Source: Parasteatoda lunata (Eukaryota > Arthropoda > Arachnida > Araneae > Theridiidae). From it: 64,000 nt of DNA. This document shows, one piece after another, positions 57,511-64,000 of the stretch; positions within the stretch are counted from its first letter, which is position 1; every line of letters starts with the position of its first letter. The stretch lies in NCBI GenBank assembly GCA_949128135.1, contig OX421973.1, forward strand, positions 91,264,174 through 91,328,173, read 5' to 3'. The translations under genes and the position numbers were made by a program. The notes beneath the pieces are model-generated. The model ran no database searches. It saw only the letters and a list, made by a program, of their open reading frames with translations, and was not told the DNA's origin.

Positions 57511-57835
57511 GAGTTGGAGTGGGTCAGATGAACCTCAGCGAGGTGAACTAGGGTTGAGTCCCAGCTGTGGCTGGTTGATACTAACCGACCTCATAACTGA
57601 CGTAAAATATCCTAAATGGTAGAGGGATCATTGATTAAAATCCCCTTGCCGGCGGACTAACCAATGGAGTTTTTCGTGGTTTTCCTCTCATGTAACGCGA
57701 ATGTGGGTGAGTTTCATCAAAAAGTCCTGCCAATTTGTCACAAAACCTGATATCTTCGGGGTTATGTTCAAAATTAGTAGGCTAAGGAGTGGAAACATTG
57801 TCGTAAACACAGAATCGGGTCGGCTTTTCGAGTAC
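57511..57835 (+). mobile_element. SINE type 1, diverged, nearly full length
   Basis: AGGTGAACTAGGGTTGAGTC (B-box region), TGGCTGGTTGATACTAACCG, TGACGTAAAATATCCTAAAT, TCCCCTTGCCGGCGGACTAA, CTCTCATGTAACGCGAATGT and ATCGGGTCGGCTTTTCGAG appear in order. The A-box side is decayed. The 76-codon frame inside is an artefact. Confidence 0.9.
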
Positions 57836-58765
57836 TTTTTCAAAGTTGATTGCGTGCATACAAAATATGTTACTATGTTCAGTCAAAAAAGAATAGCGTT
57901 TGACTCATTGATTGGATTTTTATGTAGTTAAAATGAATATTCAAGATTTCGTGGTCACAACTAATTTAATTACAAAATCGAATGTTATAACCTTACTTCT
58001 GCGGATAACCTTTTTTATTCGTTGGAATTAAAATTTTCCATTGGGGAGCAGAGGGCTTTAAATTCGTTAATCGGGAGAACAGTGAAATTTTTTTTTCTTT
58101 TATTTGTATCGATTACCATTTAATTTAATCGCATTTCTGTAGGTATATGAAATATTTAAAAATGTTTTCACTTATTCAAGAGATTTGTTTAAAGGAAATT
58201 CATACAAAAATTGTCCTCAAAGCATCCTAAGATCCCGAAATGGACCAGTAATTTATATTCTTTCATTAAATTTCACATCGGATTTTGTTTGTTACATCGT
58301 TTCATCATGTCGCTATATTTTCATAATTTCAGCGCAATTTAGCCGATTTCTGATTTTGAAGAATAAAACTCTGCAATCAGTTCAACTCATTTTAAAATGC
58401 AATGTTAATAATAAGTTATTACTTTAGGCCGATTAAATATTACGAATGCACGAGTAGGATGGGGTTACTTAATTTTCACTGATAATGAAGAAGAGGGTGC
58501 GTTGCTTTCGTAAGTACCGAAAATTCCCTTATTTTTAAGTTTTTTAAATGCAAAAGAAAAAAAAAAAAAAATAACCAAAACTGTTTGAAAAAAATATTGT
58601 TGGAAAATTGCTCAGAAAAAGTTGGGGAAAGAAAATTTGAAAAATAATTTCTTTAGAGAGTTTCAAAATTTTATAAAAAGAATTAAAATTTAAATTTTGT
58701 TTCATGCAAAATTAACAAGAAAATGCTTACACGACATTTGAATGACTCCTTTTCATTATTTCTTA
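57836..58765. other. No feature recognised
   Basis: Unassigned. The 80-codon frame at 58185-58427 has no recognised motif. Confidence 0.4.
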
Positions 58766-59318
58766 CTATATATAAAAATCAATTGATGATGTCGCAGTTT
58801 TCCATTGTTGTCGCGCATTTTTATTGGCCGGAAAATCACGTGGTAGGATCCAGTTTACCCTCATTCATTTCCATATTGTTTTGGTTGTCATCAGCATAAA
58901 ATTAACAATAGTCTTAAAGATATTGTTTTTCTTTAGAAATTTTTGTATCCCTAATTTAAACTTATTTTCCAGTACTGCTATTATTAGCGAGAATATTAAA
59001 TTATGGTTGTGAACTCATCAAATTTGTTTGAACAATATGATGTTATAATATAAATGTTATTTTAAAAAATGATTACTTCGAAAAATCACTTCCGTTCACC
59101 TAGAGATCCAAATGTTTATGATACTAATAAATAGTAATATTTGGACGTGGGAAGTAGAGGCACACGAGTAAGCAAACAGAATTCCTTTTAGTACATATAT
59201 GTTGAGTGAATTATTTTAACTTATGTAAAAAAACTGTTTTCTGCCAAGAAAAGACAATTATTGCGAAGCAATCATCGGGGTTGGTGAGCGGCAGCGAACA
59301 GGGGGCTTAGCCCCCTAG
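58766..59318 (+). mobile_element. Helitron-like element, best-preserved copy (~550 bp)
   Basis: It starts near ACTATATATAAAAATCAATT and ends in AGGGGGCTTAGCCCCCT overlapping CTAG, followed by T. The hairpin has 6-bp arms and a 5-base loop. Subterminal GGTTGGTGAGCGGCAGCGAA is shared with the other ends. Bases 58925-59310 match the reverse complement of 25600-25975, and 58766-58915 match the reverse complement of 27905-28055. It is non-autonomous, with no Rep/helicase. Exact 5' end unproven. Confidence 0.7.
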
Positions 59319-60735
59319 TATATATATATTTTTTTTAATAATGATCAGAAAAGTTTTGAATTGGAAGATGTAAACCTTCAATTAAACATGACATTTACAG
59401 TTGTGTGATTTATGAGAAATCAAAACTACCACTTTTTACATTTTTTTAAATAAGTTTTTTTTAAACTATGTAAAACTATTTGGAAACGTCTTAGTACATA
59501 AAAATCTAATCACTATTTTGGCAATATGTAACAGTTTTTTTTTTTTAAATTTTATTATTTAAATTAACAATTTATAACACTTTTATTACATTTTTAAATT
59601 ATTTTATTAATACCTTCATAGGCTTTAGATTAACCCCATACCTTTTTTTAAAGCTATTTGCGTTTTCTTAAAGCTATTTGCTTTAATCTTTGCTATTTAC
59701 TAATAATCTAGCAAGGTGTAAAGAACAAAATGATTCGTCAAAAACAGAAGGAAATGGTAAAACTAAATTGGAACGTGAACGTCAAAAACTGGGGGTACAA
59801 AATACTATAAATATTGCGACAAATGCAGGCAACCGGTTAAAATAACGTTCATACAGTTTAAAAATTGTCATTATTATTGATGGTCTCATTTTTTGGTAGA
59901 AAAGAAAGTAATGGTTCCCTTTTCCCATTTAGATGATAATATATTTATTTAAAATTCCCTATGGGCAAAATCTCTTTATTTATTTATTTTTTTAAATTCT
60001 TCTTTCTTTTTTTTTTCTTTTTTTTTTTTTTTTTTTTGCTTAAATCATTTAACTTAAGAAAGAAAAAATACTACCCCTCCCGCTCTAATGAACGCTCCCA
60101 CTATGTAATAAAACGTGTTAACAAGAATTTATCAGTTTACAATCAGAACCATAGCGCTCAGAACATTATAGAATCCCAAAAGATAGTCTCAAACCCAGAT
60201 TCCACCGTAAGTCTCTTCACCTGATGTTGCCATATACTTTAACTTATTTAACAAATACGATTAAATTAAACGTTATCCTTAAATTAGAAGTATAATCATT
60301 TACAATACTTATTTTTAAAAATAAAAAAAATAAAAAAAAATTTAAAAAAACTAGTGTATTTTATTTTCTCTTCTGGTAATCTAAGGTGTAAAAATAAATA
60401 AACAAATAAATGAAAAAATTTTTTTTAAAAAAGTGAATACTATAAGAAAAAACTATCAAAATAAAACTAAGCAGAAAGAATTTTTTTTTTTTAAGTTCAA
60501 TTTCAGTTAAATTTTTTGATGTGATATGAAACCAAAAAAAAAAAAAAAAAAGTATGAAATCAACAAAAATATTTTTTTTATAAATTTTTTAAGCCTAGCA
60601 GTTTTTTTTAATGTTATATACCTGCAGCAAGGAAAAAAAAAAAAAAAAAACTTTTCGCTGAGCAGCATAAATTCTTGTTTTTTCTCCATTCCTCCATACC
60701 ACGTGACCAGAATATAAACCAAGATAGAAAGAAAG
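59319..60735. other. AT-rich with homopolymer tracts, no gene
   Basis: A long interrupted T tract lies at about 60002-60038, and A tracts at 60534-60551 and 60632-60650. Frames that cross these tracts are spurious. Confidence 0.5.
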
Positions 60736-60739
60736 AATT

Positions 60740-61110
60740 CTTAAGACAGAACGAAAAGAAAGTGAAGTCGAAAGGAAGGAGTTAAAGGAGAGAGGGGGGC
60801 GAAGGAGACGGGAAGAGATATCAAAAAAGAACTTTAGGTCTGAAGAAAGTATTGGTCGAACAGATGGCGGCGGGCCGAGGCGCAGACGAACGAATGAAGA
60901 GGCCGAACCGAGCACTCTGATTGGCCAGGGGGCGGAGGTTACCTGGGACAGAGAGAAAAGTTGAGTTGGGATGGATCTGTGAGTATGATTTCGATTCCGA
61001 ATATCCCCCCGTCCCAGTGTCCCTTCTAAGAATCTATCCTCACCCCGTCCGAATGTTTCGCTCGGTTCCTTGCTTCCATTTGAAAAGGGGGCGTATATGT
61101 ATAAAATGAA
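60740..61110 (+). promoter_or_regulatory. Promoter-like GC/CpG-rich island
   Basis: A purine-rich stretch leads into ACAGATGGCGGCGGGCCGAG (an ATGGCGGC, YY1-like initiator motif), a CTGATTGGCC inverted CCAAT box (60919-60928), a GGGGGCGG GC box and, downstream, GGGGGCG (61087-61093) and TATAAAA (61100-61106). CpG density is far above the surroundings. Motifs of this kind cluster at core promoters, but they are short. ATGGCGGC-type words can also come from arthropod repeats, so the call is tentative. No first exon is recognised. Confidence 0.3.
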
Positions 61111-61189
61111 ATCTATTTGTAGATTGTTTCATAGTTAACCCCTTGAGTGAAATCGCGAAAAATGTTTTAGTAGAAATATGGGATTCGTC

Positions 61190-61239
61190 ATTTCTAATAT
61201 TTTATTTCTCTCCCTTTTTGAAATTTTTTTCAGGTGAGG
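61190..61239 (+). promoter_or_regulatory. Candidate recursive splice site (CAG|GTGAGG)
   Basis: A pyrimidine-rich stretch (TTTCTCTCCCTTTTTG, then TTTTTTTCAG) ends at 61233 and is followed at once by GTGAGG, a good donor. A CTAAT branch-point-like word lies about 36 bases upstream. Juxtaposed acceptor and donor define ratchet sites in long arthropod introns. It could equally be an ordinary acceptor or chance. Confidence 0.3.
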
Positions 61240-61522
61240 AAACTGTTTGGTCACTTTTAATTTTTCAAAAGCGTTACTTACAAATTCAGTATAAGAAGTT
61301 TTTCTAATTCAAAATTATAAAACGTCGAAAATTCGTTGATATATTGCCAAAGACAAGTAATAATTGTTACTTTCAAGCATAATATATAAAACAAACATTA
61401 TACAAAAAAACACAATATCCATTATCAAATAGCAAAACCGAACATTAGCTATATTTGCATAAAGCCGCTTTTTCTACTCGGTATCGCAATTTTTAAGCTT
61501 ATTGCAACGATTCCGTATGTTT
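61240..61522. other. No feature recognised
   Basis: AT-rich and unassigned. Confidence 0.4.
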
Positions 61523-61802
61523 TTATTTTATTTTATAACCGTCGTGGAACAGCCGACTCAATTCTGCGTTTTCTACTACCATTGGTCAACTCCGTATCCT
61601 TGTAATTTTGATCCCAATTCAGAAGACGGGGGATTTCCTAGATCAATACCCCCAAAGATGTTGATTTGTTATGGGAACGTGGAGGACATTGTGACCCGAC
61701 AGATTCAACGTACATCAGTCACCATTTACAACACGGGAAGTCTTCGGCCGGCGGGGATCGAACACACAATTTCTTCGATGTGGGCCCAGTGCCCTACTTA
61801 TC
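61523..61802 (-). mobile_element. SINE type 2, nearly full length
   Basis: Antisense to the plus-strand type 2 copy: tail TATAACCGTCGTGGAACAGC, TCAACTCCGTATCCTTGTAA and CCCAATTCAGAAGACGGG, body GTTATGGGAACGTGGAGGAC and ACGTACATCAGTCACCATTT, head CGGCGGGGATCGA (B box) and TGGGCCCAGTGCCCTAC. The 5'-most bases of the head are lost. The 132-codon plus-strand frame across it is antisense SINE, not a gene. Confidence 0.9.
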
Positions 61803-62249
61803 CATATGTTCCCAAAACAATAATTCATGGCCCTTTTCTGTTTAATTTAATAAAGGCAGTTAGCAAGAAGGCTAGAGTATTAAAGGCTTATTATAAATAG
61901 CCATAATAAAGGTTTACTTCTATAAACCTAATCAAATTCATTTTGATAGAGTGATTCTTCGCACTTTCTTTTAATTAGCCTAAAGGCATATTTGCTGATT
62001 ATAAAAAACTTAAAAAGCATAAATAGTTTAGAAAATACTAAAGAATATTCTGATTCGACTGGTGTATTGCAATATGTCGGCAACAAAGGGCTGTACTTTT
62101 CAGTTAGCTTATGGCATATGAAGGACTTAAGACTATATAAATAAGCTTTTTTTTCTCTTTGTTTTGTTTTTTTTGGAAGGTGATATTTTAAATACTTAGT
62201 ATGTTTCTCTATGTTAAAAAGTCATAAGGACCGCTGACGCTGTTTTGGT
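61803..62249. other. No feature recognised
   Basis: Unassigned AT-rich sequence. Confidence 0.4.
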
Positions 62250-62545
62250 TGATCAACTTAACGTTATATTTTGTTTTTCTGCGCAAAAAACTATACGACT
62301 TAGAAAATTTAAATTATTAATGTGTGTAGAAAAATGTTTACGGAATACAATGAAATAAACAAGATTAAATTCGGTAATTTATCCGAGAATTATTGATTGT
62401 TAAACTTGTAGGCTAATTAATGTAGATTCTAGATTTTTAAACTTGTACTGATTGTTAAACACCAGCCTTACAAGTCGTAGGAATGCAACTACAGTGTTGA
62501 AGTTTGACATGCTGCAAGGGCCAGGTTTGTTTATATACTGAGTAC
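62250..62545. repeat. Dispersed unclassified repeat family 1, copy
   Basis: AACGTTATATTTTGTTTTTC with TGCGCAAAA, a GTGTGTAGAAAAATG block, GAATTATTGATTGTTAAACT and GCAACTACAGTGTTGAAGTT follow the order of the copies at 44555 and 11500. TTGTTAAAC is duplicated internally. Confidence 0.7.
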
Positions 62546-62565
62546 GGGCTATTTTTAAAATTCCA

Positions 62566-62660
62566 ATCAGTTTAATTGGTCTATAACAAATTAGTTTAAT
62601 TGGTCTATAGCTAATAAGTTATATTAGTCTATAACTAATTATCCAATTAGTTATAAGTTT
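62566..62660. repeat. AGTTTAATTGGTCTATA short tandem repeat
   Basis: Two clear 17-bp units (62568 and 62590) and a third diverged unit are followed by an inverted TTATCCAATTAGTTATAA stretch. Confidence 0.8.
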
Positions 62661-63087
62661 ATCACCCTAGAGAGGATTTAATCATTTTATTAGCTTGCGC
62701 TAGACTTGATGTTAAAAGTAACAAAACCGATTAAAAGAGGTAAAAAAAATTAAAACAGTGGTGATTCTGTCAGTTATAAAAAATAACATTTAGATTGAAT
62801 TTTTTAAAAAAAATATAAATGTCTTAAAAGGGATGAAAACCGTTTGCAATTTGAACTGTGTCATACAATATAAGTTTATCATAATAGATTGTGAATAAGT
62901 AGACACTACTTCACATATGTTACTTATTGTGTCACATAGTCTATGTTTTTAAGTCTAAACATTTTTTTTTTCAAGCATAGTTGTTATTATTCAAATCCGA
63001 GTAATTGTTCACTTTGTTTTGATTAACATATTAACAAAATGTTTCTGCATAAATTTATAATAATTGCATATTTTTTAAACAAAATTA

Positions 63088-63119
<32 letters not shown>

Positions 63120-63164
63120 CGTATCGAATTTTAAAGAGGAAAAAAAAAAAACACAGATAAATGA
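62661..63164. other. AT-rich, poly-A tract, nothing else recognised
   Basis: Twenty-odd consecutive A at about 63094-63119 and a second A tract at 63141-63151. Confidence 0.5.
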
Positions 63165-63210
63165 AAGAACACCGCGGTGATTGGTGAGCAGGGGGCTGAG
63201 CCTCCTAAAG
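63165..63210 (+). mobile_element. Degenerate Helitron-like 3' end
   Basis: GTGATTGGTGAGCAGGGGGC followed by TGAGCCTCCTAAAG resembles the GGTTGGTGAGC...GGGGGCTTAGCCCCCTAG terminus at 59275-59318, with a broken hairpin arm and CTAA in place of CTAG. No upstream element body was identified. Confidence 0.45.
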
Positions 63211-64000
63211 ATATAAAAATAGGTACTTGTTAAGTTTTTAAAATTTGATTAGATAATTGCAGAATACAGATAAACAGTTTGTTACTCAGTGTTTTCGCCC
63301 CCATAAATACTTTCTTAGGTATTTTGAGAATGTGGGTTATCATTATGTCATACCCCAAGCCTTTCATTTTATGGTCTTTATGTTATTATATTGCTCCTTT
63401 TAACTGTGGAAAAACAATGAGTTTCTGTTTACAGGAGAGGTGTTACAGAAGAGAAGTTTAAAGGAGAAAATTTACCGGAGAGTTTGAAAACAACAACAGT
63501 TGAAAAATTAACGAGTGGAATTTTAAATAGTTTGACAACAAAGTAGTCTTTGAATATCACGAGATACTAATAAATAGCACGTGCAGTACCAAATTTCAAA
63601 AAAAAAAAAAAAAAAAAATTATAATTAAATAAATAAAAAAATTAGATAAATCTGACTTCCTAAAAAAAAAAAAAATTTAAAAAAAAAAAAAAATAAATAA
63701 TATACTTTATCAAGAAGAGCAAATAAACAACACAAGAAAAACAAAAAAGATTTTTAAAAGCGTTTATATTGACATTTCAAATTGATATTCTAGCTTATAC
63801 TATAAATAGCATAAGAAGTTAATGACCTATTGAAAGAGTTAATAATATATATATTTAACTAGATATCTTATAATTTATGAGAAGAGTTAATTTCTTTTTA
63901 TTTAAATTTTTCTGAAAATATTTGTTCCTGAATACCTCATGACTGGCTTTCTCCCAAAACCGGAATTTCAAGTCAGTTTCATTATCTAATTTATTTATTT
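63211..64000. other. No gene; several poly-A tracts
   Basis: A tracts at about 63598-63618, 63663-63674 and 63680-63692. The 60-codon frame at 63279-63461 has no recognised product. Confidence 0.45.

Noticed and set aside
60595..60915. 106-codon minus-strand frame over the promoter-like island
   Set aside because: Low-complexity Ser/Arg/Leu-rich and Phe-run peptide produced by purine-rich DNA and an A tract on the plus strand.
61502..61900. 132-codon plus-strand open frame
   Set aside because: It reads antisense through a type 2 SINE; the peptide is produced by the repeat.

Overview
This window looks like gene-poor, strongly AT-rich eukaryotic DNA, either intergenic or a very long intron. 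It is packed with transposon relics, SINEs, microsatellites and diverged tandem arrays. The mix of tRNA-derived SINEs, hAT, Tc1/mariner, pogo-like and PIF/Harbinger-type elements, Helitron-like hairpin ends and a non-LTR RNase H fragment fits an arthropod nuclear genome. An arachnid is plausible, but that is inference from the style of the repeats. I found no bacterial-type operon, no rRNA, no CRISPR array and no recognisable host protein-coding gene. Almost every open frame is short, AT-driven, or an accidental reading through a repeat.

Layout. 0-7.5 kb: short diverged duplications, a MITE-like element interrupted by a 393-bp Tc1/mariner deletion derivative, a three-copy 350-bp repeat, a Helitron-like terminus, and a duplicated segment in which only one copy carries a SINE. 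9-10.2 kb: a two-level minisatellite. 12.2-15.3 kb: a hAT transposon with a perfect 8-bp target duplication, a decayed ZBED-type transposase on the minus strand and a second element nested inside it. 15.8-17.6 kb: a cluster of SINE pieces around the RNase H/3' end of a LINE. 18.4-19.5 kb: a diverged array of about 120 bp. 20.2-24.7 kb: a full-length SINE, a ten-copy 235-bp satellite and a minus-strand SINE with target duplication. 25.1-28.7 kb: Helitron-like relics and a second copy of the satellite's flank. 30.8-31.9 and 34.8-35.6 kb: arrays of 115 bp and about 107 bp. 36.7-37.1 kb: a MITE with perfect 24-bp terminal repeats and a TAA duplication. 41.2 kb: a long TA microsatellite. 43.3-44.1 kb: a pogo-like element. 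44.5-46.8 kb: three minus-strand SINE copies. 49-50.2 and 51.4-52.3 kb: large diverged duplications. 54.5-55.5 kb: a second hAT element inside a duplicated segment. 57.5-63.2 kb: more SINE and Helitron-like copies, plus a small GC-rich island.

The most informative points are these. Two SINE types have different tRNA-like heads but share the same 3' tail of about 120 bp. Three nested insertions, and two paralogous empty sites, allow insertion order to be inferred. The 235-bp satellite begins inside a segment that exists elsewhere as a single copy. There is also a candidate recursive splice site near 61.23 kb beside a promoter-like island, and one coding-like open frame near 40.2 kb that is not explained by a repeat.
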